This document shows, piece after piece, positions 1 to 9,226 of a stretch of DNA of 64,000 bases. The notes below the pieces were generated by a model. The model was not told the DNA's origin and did no database searches. It worked only from the letters and a program-made list of their open reading frames with translations. The translations under genes were made by a program, and so were the position numbers. Position 1 is the first letter of the stretch. Every line of letters starts with the position of its first letter. The DNA comes from Halothiobacillus sp. (GTDB lineage Bacteria; Pseudomonadota; Gammaproteobacteria; Halothiobacillales; Halothiobacillaceae), in NCBI GenBank assembly GCA_020061705.1, contig JAGUXT010000062.1, positions 23,198-87,197 of the forward strand, read 5' to 3'.

Positions 1-1413
1 GCATTCCAGCAGGGAGGCGATGATGACCATAATCATCACAAACGGAATGTCGAACATGATTTTGCCAAACACGCCACCGACCATCAAAAGGGGCAGGAAG
101 GCCGCCACCGTGGTCAACGATGAAGCCACCACCGGCCATACCATGCGTTGCGCGCCACCGATGGCGGCATTTTCGGGTGATTCACCCATGGCTCGATGGG
201 TGGCCGCATCCTCGCCCACCACGATGGCATCATCGACGATAATCCCCAGCGCCATTATCAGTGCGAACAGGCTCAGCATGTTGATGGAGCCGCCAAACAG
301 CATCAAAAGACCCAGGGTGAGCAGGAAGGCGGTCGGCACGCCGAGCGCGACCCACAGCGCCACGCGGCCGGGCAGGAACAGGTAAAGAATCAGCGCCACG
401 ATCAACAGGCCGGAGAGGCCATTGTTGAGCAACAGGTTGATGCGGTCACGCACCAGCTCCCATTGCTGGTCGTAGACTTCAAGCTGCAAGCTGGGCGGCA
501 GGGTGGGTCGAGTCTTCTCCAGCCAGTTTTCCAGAACTTTGGCCGCCTTGAGCGCATTACCGTTTTCGGTGCGTTGCAGGATCAGTTCCACTACCGGTTC
601 GCCCTGTTCGCTGAGCATCAGGCTGGCCGGGCGCGCTTCACGGGTAATGGTGGCGACATCGCCCAGGCGCAGCACGCCCTGCGCATCGCTAATCAGCGGC
701 AAATCGGCGAAGCCTTCGGCATCACGGCGTTGCTCCAGGCTGCGCACTTCGCGTGCACCGTCCTCTTGGCCGGCAATGCCGGAAGGCAGGTCGCGTGCCA
801 GTTTGGCAATGCGATCCCCGGCATCCGCCAGCGACAGGTTCAGGCTTTCAAGCTGAGCACCTGGAATTTCAATGGCAATGCGCTCATTCGGCATACCTTG
901 AATGTCGATGCGATCAATGCCTTGTCTCAATAGTTCGCGCTCAAACTGGCGCACCCAGGGGCGCATCTCGTCCAGACTGGGACCACGCACCAATAAGCGC
1001 GCCACCGGCTCATAACGGGTGACACGGCTGATTTGCGGTGCTTCGGCATCCTTGGGCAGGTTGCTGAATTCCGCCACGCGCTGACGCACCTGATCGAGCG
1101 CCACCAGTGAATCGGTGCCCTCGTGCAGCTCCAGCGTGATGCTGGCCACACCCTGCGCAGCGGTTGCGGAGAGCTTTTTCACCCCATCAACGGTTTTCAG
1201 GCGTTCTTCCAGCGGGATGACGATGCCATTTTCCACATCCTCGGCGGATGCACCGCTCCACAGCACGCGCACGCTCAACACATCCAGCGCAAAGTTGGGG
1301 AAAAACTGCACATTCATGCGCGTGATGCCCATGAAGCCCGCCAACAATGCCACGAGCACCAACACATTGGCAGCAACCTTGTGGCGGATAAAAAAAGCCA
1401 GCATGTTATTCAT
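1..1413 (-). CDS. RND efflux transporter permease subunit, N-terminal part (truncated by window edge)
   Basis: Inner-membrane proton-driven pump of the AcrB/HAE superfamily. Only the first 471 codons are visible; the gene runs off the window start. Translation begins MNNMLAFFIRHKVAAN, a cytoplasmic start followed by the first membrane segment (about residues 10-35). A large periplasmic porter region follows, then hydrophobic segments from about residue 345. The TM4 motif GIIVDDAIVVGED carries the paired aspartates used for proton relay in RND pumps. The ATG at 1413 overlaps the adaptor gene's stop by 4 bases (ATGA), so the two genes are translationally coupled. Substrate (drug, metal or other) cannot be told from this part. 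No outer-membrane channel gene is visible. Confidence 0.93.
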   Translation of the reverse strand, partial: MNNMLAFFIRHKVAANVLVLVALLAGFMGITRMNVQFFPNFALDVLSVRVLWSGASAEDVENGIVIPLEERLKTVDGVKKLSATAAQGVASITLELHEGTDSLVALDQVRQRVAEFSNLPKDAEAPQISRVTRYEPVARLLVRGPSLDEMRPWVRQFERELLRQGIDRIDIQGMPNERIAIEIPGAQLESLNLSLADAGDRIAKLARDLPSGIAGQEDGAREVRSLEQRRDAEGFADLPLISDAQGVLRLGDVATITREARPASLMLSEQGEPVVELILQRTENGNALKAAKVLENWLEKTRPTLPPSLQLEVYDQQWELVRDRINLLLNNGLSGLLIVALILYLFLPGRVALWVALGVPTAFLLTLGLLMLFGGSINMLSLFALIMALGIIVDDAIVVGEDAATHRAMGESPENAAIGGAQRMVWPVVASSLTTVAAFLPLLMVGGVFGKIMFDIPFVMIMVIIASLLEC

Positions 1414-2621
1414 GAGCGCGTTTCACCAAGGGTTTGCGTAGCCTGCACCGGGGTGACGGACAGCCCTTCAATCGCATTGGGCAGGTGGGTGGTCATGACC
1501 ACGGCACCCGGTACCAGTTCGGCGGCGCGCAGCAGAATGAGCGTTTGCTGATCGCGTTGCATGTCACCGACGCGTTCGACTTCGACGGCGTGCAGACGGC
1601 CATCACGCACAAGATACACGCGCTTGCCGCCGTGCAGTGCGGAATAGGGCAGGGCAACCAGCCCATCCTGTGCGGGCAAGGCCAGTTGCGCACTCAACAG
1701 GCTGCCGACAGGAATGTTGGCGTAAGATGCATCCAGCCTGAGCAGCGCATCAACTCCACGTGCATCAGCCTCGCCGGACAGGCGCTCCAGCGTGGCCGGA
1801 ATCTGTTTGCCATTGAATTGAAGCAAAGCCGTCAAAGGCGTACCCGTACTCAAGCCCGTGCGCAGCGTCTCGGCTTGCGGCACGGGAACCTTGGCGCGCA
1901 GGAACAGCGCATCGGCGGGGTAGAGGGTGAGCATGGTTTGCCCCGGTGTGACCTGATCGCCCGCCGCCACTTCGACGCTACCAATGCGTGCGGCAAAAGG
2001 CGCGCTCATGACACCGCGTTCCGCATCACGCTGCGCTTCATCCAGTTTGGATTTCAGTTGAGCCAGGCGTGCGGGCGCTTCGGCAATGGCTTGTTGACGT
2101 TGCAATACAGAGAGGCGGGCGCGGGCAAGCTGCTCGCGTGCCGTATCGGTGGCGGCTTGCGATCCAAGTTTTTGTGCCTGGATGGATTCATTGCGTTGCA
2201 GGCTGTTGAGTGCGAGCTGCTCGACTTGCTGCTCATGTTTGAGTGCTGCGCGGTCATTGGCGAGGTTGAGATTCTCGCGTTCGATGTCGGCCTTGATCTG
2301 CGCCACACGCGGCTGCAAATCACGCGCATCCAGCTCGGCCAGCGCCTGCCCGGCCTGCACGCTTTCGCCATCACGCACCAGCACCTTGAGCACCCGCCCA
2401 CTGACCGGCGCGGCAATCCTGACACGATCCGGCGCTTCAATGCGTCCGTAAAGGGTTAGCTCGGGTTGCAGGCGCTCAGGCTGGACGTTTTGCGTGGCCA
2501 CATGCCAGACCCGCTCCTGAATCACCACCGGCGCAGGTTGGCTGCGTGTGGCTTTGAGCACTACAAAGCCGATGATCGCAAGGGCAAGAATCAGTAAGGG
2601 CAGGAGGGTTTTAAGTTTCAT
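1410..2621 (-). CDS. RND efflux periplasmic adaptor subunit (HlyD/MFP family)
   Basis: Membrane-fusion protein of 403 residues that links the inner-membrane RND pump to an outer-membrane channel. An N-terminal membrane anchor spans about residues 5-24. A split lipoyl-like motif lies around residues 67-98 (VRIAAPVSGRVLKVLVRDGE). A long coiled-coil hairpin rich in Gln, Ala, Arg and Leu covers about 100-200 and returns to the second lipoyl half near SAPFAARIGSVEVAAGDQV. Beta-barrel and membrane-proximal domains follow. It is directly upstream of the pump gene with a 4-base overlap, the usual adaptor-pump order. No regulator gene is adjacent in the window. Family assignment is firm; substrate is unknown. 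Confidence 0.93.
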   Translation of the reverse strand: MKLKTLLPLLILALAIIGFVVLKATRSQPAPVVIQERVWHVATQNVQPERLQPELTLYGRIEAPDRVRIAAPVSGRVLKVLVRDGESVQAGQALAELDARDLQPRVAQIKADIERENLNLANDRAALKHEQQVEQLALNSLQRNESIQAQKLGSQAATDTAREQLARARLSVLQRQQAIAEAPARLAQLKSKLDEAQRDAERGVMSAPFAARIGSVEVAAGDQVTPGQTMLTLYPADALFLRAKVPVPQAETLRTGLSTGTPLTALLQFNGKQIPATLERLSGEADARGVDALLRLDASYANIPVGSLLSAQLALPAQDGLVALPYSALHGGKRVYLVRDGRLHAVEVERVGDMQRDQQTLILLRAAELVPGAVVMTTHLPNAIEGLSVTPVQATQTLGETRS

Positions 2622-2649
2622 GCAGGGTCTTTAAGTTAACAAGGCTTGC

Positions 2650-2755
2650 TTTAGAGGTAGGTGCGAATTTATTCGCCCCTGGTGTAGGTAGTGTGCGAAT
2701 GAACTATCGCGAAGCTGGCGCAAGCCCACACCTACGAGGAAAGGCTCGTGGGCTG
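2650..2755. repeat. REP-like palindromic region between orn and the efflux operon
   Basis: The 162-base gap 2622-2783 has no gene. It contains a perfect hairpin GCGAAT-tt-ATTCGC (2663-2676) preceded by GTAGGT. A second GTAGGT copy at about 2684 is followed by a complementary CACACCTAC near 2727-2735. The GTAGGTGCGAAT/ATTCGC pattern resembles REP sequences of Pseudomonas and related gammaproteobacteria, from memory. It could act as a weak terminator after orn; there is no clear U-tract. Confidence 0.55.
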
Positions 2756-2783
2756 CGTAGATGAACGACAGGATTGGAGGGAC

Positions 2784-3314
2784 TTAACGCAAAATGGTTT
2801 CACGGTAATAACGCAATTCGTCGAGCGAAGCGCGAATATCGTCCAGAGCGCGGTGTGCACCGGCTTTTTCGAACTTGGGTACGGCAGGATACCAACGCCG
2901 CGCCAGCTCTTTAAGCGTGCTGACATCCAGGTTGCGGTAGTGGAAAAAATCTTCGAGTTTGGGCATGTGGCGAGCGAGGAAGCGGCGATCCTGGCAAATG
3001 CTGTTGCCACACATCGGCGAGCTGCGTTTTTCGCTCCATTGAGCAAGAAATTCGAGGGTAAGCCGTTCGGCAGTTGCGGTATCCATCGTACTTGCGCGCA
3101 CGCGCTCCAACAGGCCGGAGGCGCCGTGATGGCTCTGGTTCCATTCATCCATACTCTGCAATACGTTTTCAGGTTGATGCACGGCAATTACCGGGCCTTC
3201 GGCCAGGATATTTAGTTGCTCATCGGTCACCAGGGTGGCAATTTCGATAATCACATCCTGCTCGGGCTCAAGTCCGGTCATTTCAAGATCAATCCAAATC
3301 AAGTGAGTTTGCAT
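2784..3314 (-). CDS. orn: Oligoribonuclease
   Basis: A 3'-5' exoribonuclease that degrades short oligonucleotides, including pGpG from cyclic di-GMP breakdown, in the cytoplasm. At 176 residues it is close to the usual 180. The DEDDh catalytic set is complete: D9 and E11 in [10 protein letters not shown]109 in ICQDRRF, and H154 and D159 in AHRALDDI. It is encoded alone on the minus strand, divergent from mgtE 82 bases away. The link to cyclic di-GMP is relevant because the window also encodes PilZ and a FimX-like receptor, but that is inference. Confidence 0.98.
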   Translation of the reverse strand: MQTHLIWIDLEMTGLEPEQDVIIEIATLVTDEQLNILAEGPVIAVHQPENVLQSMDEWNQSHHGASGLLERVRASTMDTATAERLTLEFLAQWSEKRSSPMCGNSICQDRRFLARHMPKLEDFFHYRNLDVSTLKELARRWYPAVPKFEKAGAHRALDDIRASLDELRYYRETILR

Positions 3315-3396
3315 GATGGTTTTCCCAGAGTTTTTTGCAATGAATGCAGCAGGCTTGCTGCTAAGATGTCGGCCACTTTAGCAGGATGTCTGGATC

Positions 3397-4842
3397 ATGA
3401 GCGAGCAGCAACATAGCGCGGAGCACATTCGTGAGTGGGTGAGCGAGATTCACGAGTTGCTCGAACGCCAACGCTTGGTTGAGCAATTGGTGGCGCGTGA
3501 AGATGCCGCCGATGAGCGCAGCTTGATCGTGGAAAACATGGTGCACAAACAGCACCTGGTTGCCTTGTCGGCCAAGCTTGAAAAAATCCACCCGGCCGAT
3601 GTGGCGCGCATTCTGGAGATGTTGCCGCGTAAGGATCGTCTGATTGTCTGGGACTTGGTGAAGTCGGACATGGACGGCGAGGTGCTGCTGGAAACCTCGG
3701 ATGCGGTGCGTGAGTCACTGATTGAGGCGATGGACACGCATGAGCTGGTGGCGGCCACCGAGCAGCTCGACACGGATGAAATTGCTGACCTTGCCCCCGA
3801 CCTGCCCGATGAGGCGGTGCAGGGCATTTACAAGACACTGAATCCTGAAGAGCGCGAGCAGCTCCGCTTGGCGTTGTCCTATCCCGAAAACACGGTGGGC
3901 GCGCGTATGGACTTCGAGATGGTCAACGTGCGCGAGGATGTAAGCGTGGAGGTGGTGTTGCGCTACCTGCGCCGCTTGCGTGTCCTGCCCGATCACACCG
4001 ATCAGTTGTTTGTGGTTGACCGGGACGAGCGCTTGCGCGGGGTTTTGCCGCTCAACACGCTGTTGGTATCCCAGCCGGAAGATGATGTTGGTAGCATCAT
4101 GCTGGCTTCGCCCAAGCACTTTACAGCGGATGGCAAGTTGCTGGATGCGGCCGAGGCGTTTGAGCGCTATGACCTGATTACGGCACCGGTGGTCGATGAG
4201 TCGGGTTTTGTGCTGGGGCGTCTGACCGTGGATGCAATGGTGGACTTCATCAAGGAACGCCAGGAGCTTGAGCAATTAAGTCAGGGCGGTCTGCGCGAGG
4301 AAGAAGATATTTTCGCTCCGCTGTCGAATAGCCTGAAAAACCGCGCACCGTGGTTGGGGGTGAATCTGGTGACGGCACTGATTGCCTCCAGCGTGATTAG
4401 TATGTTTGAAGGCACGATTTCGCAATTGGTGGCACTGGCCGCGTTGATGCCGATTGTCGCGGGCATGGGCGGCAATGTAGGCAATCAGACGATTACGATG
4501 ATTGTGCGCGCGCTGGCCAATAATCCCTTGAGCAGCACCGATGTGCGCAATTTGTATCTCAAGGAAGTCAGCTTGGCCTTGATCAATGGTGTCATGTGGG
4601 GGGCTGCGCTCGCGGTGATCACTTTTATCATGTACAAGGATCTGCCCTTGGGTGTGGTGATGATGTTGGCGGTCACGCTCAATTTTGTGCTTGCCGCTCT
4701 TTTGGCGGTGACCATTCCGGTCATGCGCGCTCGCATGGGGCGCGACCCGGCCTTGGGGTCGAGCGTGATGATTACGGCGATTACCGATTCGGGTGGTTTC
4801 TTTATTTTCCTGGGTCTGGCAAGCCTGTTTTTGCTGCATTAA
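3397..4842 (+). CDS. mgtE: Magnesium transporter MgtE
   Basis: Homodimeric Mg2+ channel of the inner membrane, 481 residues. The order of domains is typical. An N-terminal helical MgtE_N domain (about 25-130, with the HPADVARILEML-type repeat) is followed by two CBS domains that sense cytosolic Mg2+ (about 140-265). A five-helix membrane domain from about residue 315 contains MPIVAGMGGNVGNQ, the conserved pore segment. The start ATG at 3397 follows a short GC-poor leader; no Mg2+ riboswitch is evident in the 82 bases upstream. The gene ends 17 bases before rsgA, so the two may be cotranscribed. Confidence 0.96.
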   Translation: MSEQQHSAEHIREWVSEIHELLERQRLVEQLVAREDAADERSLIVENMVHKQHLVALSAKLEKIHPADVARILEMLPRKDRLIVWDLVKSDMDGEVLLETSDAVRESLIEAMDTHELVAATEQLDTDEIADLAPDLPDEAVQGIYKTLNPEEREQLRLALSYPENTVGARMDFEMVNVREDVSVEVVLRYLRRLRVLPDHTDQLFVVDRDERLRGVLPLNTLLVSQPEDDVGSIMLASPKHFTADGKLLDAAEAFERYDLITAPVVDESGFVLGRLTVDAMVDFIKERQELEQLSQGGLREEEDIFAPLSNSLKNRAPWLGVNLVTALIASSVISMFEGTISQLVALAALMPIVAGMGGNVGNQTITMIVRALANNPLSSTDVRNLYLKEVSLALINGVMWGAALAVITFIMYKDLPLGVVMMLAVTLNFVLAALLAVTIPVMRARMGRDPALGSSVMITAITDSGGFFIFLGLASLFLLH

Positions 4843-4859
4843 TCAGGACTCTATAACTC

Positions 4860-5837
4860 ATGGCAAAACGCCACTTGAATGACCAACAGCGTCGCAATAT
4901 CGAGCAACGTAATGCACGCGAGGTTGATAACGAGGACTTGCGCCCCGGACTGGTGGTGGCGCATCACGGCAAGCAGGTGATGCTTGAAGATAGTGAAAGT
5001 GGCGAGCGTCACGGCTGTACAGTGAAGCAAACCTTGGGCGCTGTGGCCACGGGGGATCGGGTGCGCTGGCGTGAAAATGCCGATGGCCGAGGCTCGGTGG
5101 AGTTTGTCGAGCCGCGCCGCTCCTTGTTGATTCGCCCGGACACCTTGGGCAAGCCGCGCTTGATGGCGGCGAATATCGACCAGGTACTGATTACCATTGC
5201 GCCGGTGCCGGAGCCGAATGCCAGCGTGATCGACCGGGCGATTGTGGCGGCGCTGGATTTGCCTGCCGAGCCGATTTTGCTCATTAACAAGGCGGATATG
5301 CTAAATCCGGCGCAGCGTGAAGTGATGCGCAATTTTGTGGCGGAGTGGGTGGCAACCGGGGTTGTTGCCCTGGAAGTCAGTGCGACGACGGGTGAGGGTA
5401 TCGAGGCTCTGCAAGCCATCTTGCAAGGGCATCAAAGCCTGTTTGTAGGTTTATCCGGGGTGGGTAAGTCATCCCTGGTGGCGGCGCTGATGCCTGTCGG
5501 ATCTGAAATTCTGATCGGCAAAATTTCGGATCATAGCCAGGAGGGGAAGCACACCACGCGCACCAGCACGCTGTATCACCTGCCAAGTGGCGGTGATGTG
5601 GTCGATGCGCCAGGTGTGCGTGATTTTGGCGTGTGGGCGATGACGGTCGAAGCGGTGCGACGCGGTTTTGGCGAGATTGAAAATGCGGCGCAGCATTGCC
5701 GTTTTTCCAATTGTACGCACCGCGCCGAGCCGGATTGCGCCGTCAAGCAGGCGGTGATGGAGGGCACGATTACTCCTCGCCGCTACCAGAGTTTTTTGGA
5801 AATGATGGATAAGCTGCTCGAGCAGGATCGAGTCTAG
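4860..5837 (+). CDS. rsgA: Small ribosomal subunit biogenesis GTPase RsgA
   Basis: GTPase that assists late maturation of the 30S subunit. The 325-residue protein shows the circularly permuted G-motif order diagnostic of the family: G4 NKAD at 143-146, then the P-loop GLSGVGKSS at 197-205, then G3 DAPG at 249-252. An N-terminal OB-fold precedes them. The C-terminal zinc site is visible as C-x4-C-x-H-x5-C in CRFSNCTHRAEPDC. It lies 17 bases after mgtE. Its TAG stop is part of a palindromic repeat (5834-5870). Confidence 0.97.
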   Translation: MAKRHLNDQQRRNIEQRNAREVDNEDLRPGLVVAHHGKQVMLEDSESGERHGCTVKQTLGAVATGDRVRWRENADGRGSVEFVEPRRSLLIRPDTLGKPRLMAANIDQVLITIAPVPEPNASVIDRAIVAALDLPAEPILLINKADMLNPAQREVMRNFVAEWVATGVVALEVSATTGEGIEALQAILQGHQSLFVGLSGVGKSSLVAALMPVGSEILIGKISDHSQEGKHTTRTSTLYHLPSGGDVVDAPGVRDFGVWAMTVEAVRRGFGEIENAAQHCRFSNCTHRAEPDCAVKQAVMEGTITPRRYQSFLEMMDKLLEQDRV

Positions 5838-5870
5838 CAGCCTGTCGGACTTGAGACGATCTGGCTGCTA
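5834..5870 (+). repeat. Palindromic repeat, family B copy 1
   Basis: The arms TAGCAGCC (5835-5842) and GGCTGCTA (5863-5870) pair perfectly across a 20-base loop, starting at the rsgA stop codon. The same core, CTAGCAGCCTGTCGGACTTG followed by AG, occurs inverted at 18352-18388. There is no U-tract, so it is better called a repeat than a terminator, although it could stabilise the rsgA mRNA 3' end. Confidence 0.7.
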
Positions 5871-5894
5871 GCTGTCCAAATGATGCTATCCAAA

Positions 5895-6569
5895 TCAACG
5901 GTTGCGGATATAGCAGGCCTTACTGCGCCCTGGCGCGGGGTCGCCGAAGATGTCATTGCTGCAAGACGTGCCATTGAGACGGGTCAGGTGCGTCCAGCGC
6001 CCATTTGTACCGTAACGAACTTCCTGCCAACCATCGAATTCACAGAAACCGTTTTCATTGGCACATCTACGCCATCCATTCTGGTTTGATTCATTGATTG
6101 CGTTGGATGAGGTGATAAAACAGGCCTTGACTCTACCGGGCGCAGGGTCGCCAAAGGTTTCATTGCCGCAAAAAATCCCGTTGCGGGCGCTGCGGGTTTC
6201 CCATCGACCGCCAGCGCCATAATGCACCTCGGCGCGACCGTTGAAGCGGCAGAATTCGTCTTCGCTGGCACAGCGCTGCCAGTCGGAGGGGACGGAACCG
6301 ACTGAACTGGAGGTATTTGCGCGCACGAAGCAGGACTTGACTGCGCCCGGCGCAGGGTCGCCAAAATTGGCGTTATTGCAACGGATACTGTTTCTGGCAT
6401 CGCGGCTTGTCCAGCGTCGGTCTGCGCCGTAACGAACTTCGGCACGGACGTCGAAGCGGCAGAGTTCGTTTTCATTCGCGCACCACACCCACTCGTTGGC
6501 GGCGACGGGGGATAAATAGCTGATGAAAAGCGCCGAGCAGGCGGCTATAAGAATGACGAGCTTCTTCAT
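5895..6569 (-). CDS. Secreted protein with three tandem Cys-rich repeats, function unknown
   Basis: 224 residues if translation starts at the ATG at 6569, which has an AGGA ribosome site upstream; the GTG at 6584 overlaps that site and is less likely. A Sec signal peptide (MKKLVILIAACSALFISYLS, cleaved after about PVAA) is followed by three modules at about residues 25-82, 93-151 and 163-224. Each follows the pattern W-x2-CA-x-E-x3-C-x-F, then EV-x-YG and RW, an internal C, then FGDPAPG, K and C. Each has four Cys, 12 in all, which suggests disulfides in the periplasm or outside the cell. I recall similar FGDP modules in secreted proteins of other bacteria but cannot name a family or function. 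It stands alone, convergent with rsgA. Confidence 0.85.
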   Translation of the reverse strand: MKKLVILIAACSALFISYLSPVAANEWVWCANENELCRFDVRAEVRYGADRRWTSRDARNSIRCNNANFGDPAPGAVKSCFVRANTSSSVGSVPSDWQRCASEDEFCRFNGRAEVHYGAGGRWETRSARNGIFCGNETFGDPAPGRVKACFITSSNAINESNQNGWRRCANENGFCEFDGWQEVRYGTNGRWTHLTRLNGTSCSNDIFGDPAPGRSKACYIRNR

Positions 6570-6741
6570 GACAGGAATCCTCACGGGGGCGTGGGGTTGG
6601 ATATGACCGAGTGATGCTCTCGTCGAGTTCAGCCGGCGGAATAATCCCTGTCAATCTAACGCGAAAAACCGCCTAATCCAATGCGTCGAACCATATAAGG
6701 CAGGACTCATCATGCAGATGTCGGCGGCGTACGTGGGAGAA

Positions 6742-6960
6742 CTACTTGGAGCGGAAGGAAATGCGACCCTTGGTAAGGTCATAGGGAGTGAGTTGGACGG
6801 TCACTTTGTCGCCGGTAAGAATTTTGATGTAGTTCTTACGCATACGGCCTGAAATGTGACAGGTGACGACGTGGCCGTTTTCGAGTTCGACGCGGAACAT
6901 GGTGTTGGGGAGGGTGTCGAGCACCGTGCCCTGCATCTCGATATAGTCTTCTTTCGACAT
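6742..6960 (-). CDS. infA: Translation initiation factor IF-1
   Basis: S1-like OB-fold factor that binds the 30S A site during initiation. At 72 residues it is the exact usual length, with the typical run [20 protein letters not shown] and the ending GRISFRSK. It is encoded alone on the minus strand, divergent from fabD (119 bases apart). No operon partner is seen. The 157 bases downstream (6585-6741) hold no gene and no clear terminator. Confidence 0.98.
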   Translation of the reverse strand: MSKEDYIEMQGTVLDTLPNTMFRVELENGHVVTCHISGRMRKNYIKILTGDKVTVQLTPYDLTKGRISFRSK

Positions 6961-7079
6961 TAAGTTACTTGGGTCTTGACAGGAAAGCGCGGATTATCGT
7001 TGAAGCCCCCGTTTGGGGCAAGCTGATTAAGCGTTGTGCTAGCATATTGCCTTTGTTTTATGTGTAAAAAGGTAGGGTT

Positions 7080-8033
7080 ATGCACGTTCCATTTGCGGCA
7101 GTGTTTCCGGGGCAGGGTTCTCAATCGGTGGGCATGATGAATGCCTGGGGTGAGCATCAAGCCTTGGTTGAGCAGACGTTTGCGGAGGCCTCCAAGGCAC
7201 TTGGTGGTATTGATCTGTGGGCGATTGCCTGCACCGGGCCGGAGGCTGAAATCAATCGCACGGAAATCACTCAGCCGATCATGCTGACTGCCGGGGTGGC
7301 GGCATGGCGTGTGTGGCAGACGGCTGGCGGTGCAATGCCGCTTTGCATGGCGGGTCATAGTTTGGGTGAATACACAGCTTTGGTATGTGCCGGGGCGCTG
7401 GATTTTGGCGATGCGGTGCGCGTAGTGGCCGAGCGCGGGCGCTTGATGCAGCAGGCCGTGCCTCTGGGCGAAGGGGCTATGGCGGCGGTGCTAGGTCTTG
7501 AGGATGCCGTGGTGCTAGCGGTGTGCGCCGAGGCCACTCAGGGCGCTGAAGTGGTCGAGGCGGTGAATTTCAATAGCCCAGGCCAAGTGGTGATTGCTGG
7601 TAGTGCTGCAGCGGTGGCGCGTGCTGCGCCGTTGTTAATGGAGCAGGGTGCCAAGCGCGTATTGCCCTTGCCGGTGAGCGTGCCGTCGCATTCCTCGTTG
7701 ATGCTGGACGCTGCCGCGCAGATGTCCAAGGTTTTGGAGGCAGTGGAGATTCGTCGTCCGCTGATTCCCGTGCTGCACAATGTGGATGCGGCAGAACATG
7801 CCGAGCCTGATGCGCTGCGTGCTGCACTGGTGAGTCAGTTGCATCGCCCGGTGTTGTGGGTTGATAGCGTGCGTGCCATGCCTTTGCGTGGCGTGTCTGC
7901 CCTGGTTGAATTTGGTCCGGGCAAGGTGCTTGCCGGGTTGACCAAGCGGATTGAGCGCGATCTTGCCGCCTATCCGTTGTTGGATGCTGTGACACTCGAT
8001 GTGGCGTTGAAAGCTTTGATTGAGGAGGTTTAA
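7080..8033 (+). CDS. fabD: Malonyl-CoA:ACP transacylase
   Basis: Loads malonyl groups from CoA onto acyl carrier protein for fatty acid elongation. In the 317 residues the nucleophile is S94 in GHSLGEY. GQGSQ near residue 11 and the second active-site histidine in VPSHSS near residue 203 are also present. First gene of fabD-fabG-acpP-fabF. plsX, rpmF and fabH, which often precede it, are not here; infA lies divergently upstream instead. A GGTAGGG sequence serves as ribosome site just before the ATG. The fabG ATG follows 3 bases after its stop. Confidence 0.98.
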   Translation: MHVPFAAVFPGQGSQSVGMMNAWGEHQALVEQTFAEASKALGGIDLWAIACTGPEAEINRTEITQPIMLTAGVAAWRVWQTAGGAMPLCMAGHSLGEYTALVCAGALDFGDAVRVVAERGRLMQQAVPLGEGAMAAVLGLEDAVVLAVCAEATQGAEVVEAVNFNSPGQVVIAGSAAAVARAAPLLMEQGAKRVLPLPVSVPSHSSLMLDAAAQMSKVLEAVEIRRPLIPVLHNVDAAEHAEPDALRAALVSQLHRPVLWVDSVRAMPLRGVSALVEFGPGKVLAGLTKRIERDLAAYPLLDAVTLDVALKALIEEV

Positions 8034-8036
8034 GAG

Positions 8037-8786
8037 ATGACGATGGAATTGGCAAATGATGTGGTGTTGGTCACGGGCGCGTCGCGTGGCATCGGTGAGG
8101 CGATTTTGCATGAGCTGGCAGCTCGCGGGGCGCGTGTAGTCGGCACGGCGACTTCGGATGCAGGTGCAGCGGCCATTGCGGCCAAATTGGCCGAAAAGGG
8201 GTTTCAAGGCACGGGCATGAAGCTCAATGTGACCGATCAGAGCAGCGTGGACGAGGTTTTGCAGGCGGTTGAAAGCCAATTTGGCACGATCAGCATTCTG
8301 GTGAATAACGCAGGCATTACTCGTGACACACTACTCATGCGTATGAAGGATGAGGATTGGGATGCGATTATCCAGACCAATCTGACCTCGGTGTTTCGAC
8401 TGTCCAAGGCCGTGCTGCGCGGCATGATGAAGGCGCGTCGTGGTCGCATTATCAGTGTGGCCTCGGTGGTTGGGGTGATGGGTAACGCAGGTCAGACCAA
8501 CTATGCAGCGGCGAAGGCGGGCATTATCGGCTTTTCAAAGTCGCTGGCGCGTGAGGTTGGTAGCCGTGGTGTCACCGTGAATGTGGTGGCACCGGGCTTT
8601 ATTGACACCGATATGACCCGCGAGCTGAGTGAAGAGCACAAGCAGGCGATGTTGAGCCAAATCCCACTGGCGCGTCTGGGGCAAGTGGGTGAAATCGCCC
8701 ATGCAGTGGGCTTTCTGGCCTCACCGAGCGCCGGTTACATCACGGGAGAAACCCTGCATGTGAACGGCGGAATGTATATGGCATAA
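8037..8786 (+). CDS. fabG: 3-oxoacyl-ACP reductase
   Basis: NADPH-dependent ketoacyl-ACP reductase of the short-chain dehydrogenase family, 249 residues. It shows the nucleotide-binding TGASRGIG at 13-20, NNAG at 90-93 and the catalytic triad S143, Y156 and K160 (YAAAK). The C-terminal DTDMTR and GGMYMA ending are typical of FabG. ATG at 8037 or 8043 (MTM...) are both possible. It sits between fabD and acpP in the conserved fab order. The 107-base gap to acpP carries a likely acpP promoter. Confidence 0.98.
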   Translation: MTMELANDVVLVTGASRGIGEAILHELAARGARVVGTATSDAGAAAIAAKLAEKGFQGTGMKLNVTDQSSVDEVLQAVESQFGTISILVNNAGITRDTLLMRMKDEDWDAIIQTNLTSVFRLSKAVLRGMMKARRGRIISVASVVGVMGNAGQTNYAAAKAGIIGFSKSLAREVGSRGVTVNVVAPGFIDTDMTRELSEEHKQAMLSQIPLARLGQVGEIAHAVGFLASPSAGYITGETLHVNGGMYMA

Positions 8787-8817
8787 GCCTTTTTTCACAT
8801 AAAAGACATAAAGAAGC

Positions 8818-8846
8818 TGGATTGGTTCGATGCTTTTCAATACAAT
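8818..8846 (+). promoter_or_regulatory. Putative acpP promoter
   Basis: A good -10 hexamer TACAAT (8841-8846) lies 17 bases after a weak -35 TGGATT (8818-8823). It is positioned about 48 bases before the acpP ATG. A separate acpP promoter is expected because ACP is needed in large excess over the enzymes of the cluster. The call rests on sequence match only. Confidence 0.45.
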
Positions 8847-8893
8847 CGCCACCGAACTTTGACTCCACCCCCTATCTCAAACGAGGTTATCTA

Positions 8894-9130
8894 ATGAGTA
8901 GCATTGAAGAACGCGTCAAGAAAATTGTTGTAGAACAGCTTGGCGTTAAAGAAGAAGACGTCACTGTTGATGCTTCTTTCGTGGACGATCTGGGCGCTGA
9001 TTCGCTCGACACCGTTGAATTGGTTATGGCGCTTGAAGAAGAGTTTGAATGCGAAATTCCTGACGAAGATGCTGAAAAAATTACCACGGTTCAACAAGCC
9101 GTTGAATTTATCAAGAATCACCAAGCCTAA
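8894..9130 (+). CDS. acpP: Acyl carrier protein
   Basis: Small acidic carrier, 78 residues, that holds growing acyl chains on a phosphopantetheine arm. The attachment serine is S37 in GADSLDT. The start ATG at 8894 is chosen because it yields the canonical [17 protein letters not shown] and has GAGG 7 bases upstream; an in-frame ATG at 8831 would add an unlikely basic extension. A rho-independent terminator follows at 9184-9220, separating it from fabF. Confidence 0.99.
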   Translation: MSSIEERVKKIVVEQLGVKEEDVTVDASFVDDLGADSLDTVELVMALEEEFECEIPDEDAEKITTVQQAVEFIKNHQA

Positions 9131-9183
9131 TTCAGGCCTGTGCTTGAATTAGGTCGACTTATAAAAGTCTTCTACATTGGTTC

Positions 9184-9220
9184 AAAAACCCTGACATTAT
9201 CGTAATGCTAGGGTTTTTTT
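9184..9220 (+). terminator. Rho-independent terminator after acpP
   Basis: Stem AAAAACCCT (9184-9192) pairs with AGGGTTTTT (9210-9218) and is followed by further Ts. It lies 54 bases after the acpP stop and likely ends the abundant acpP transcript ahead of fabF. Confidence 0.8.
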
Positions 9221-9226
9221 ATGTTT

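Noticed and set aside
1410..2459. Large open frame on the plus strand opposite the efflux adaptor gene (1434-2459), and many similar opposite-strand frames elsewhere
   Set aside because: They are shadows of real genes caused by GC-rich codon use; their translations show no family features.
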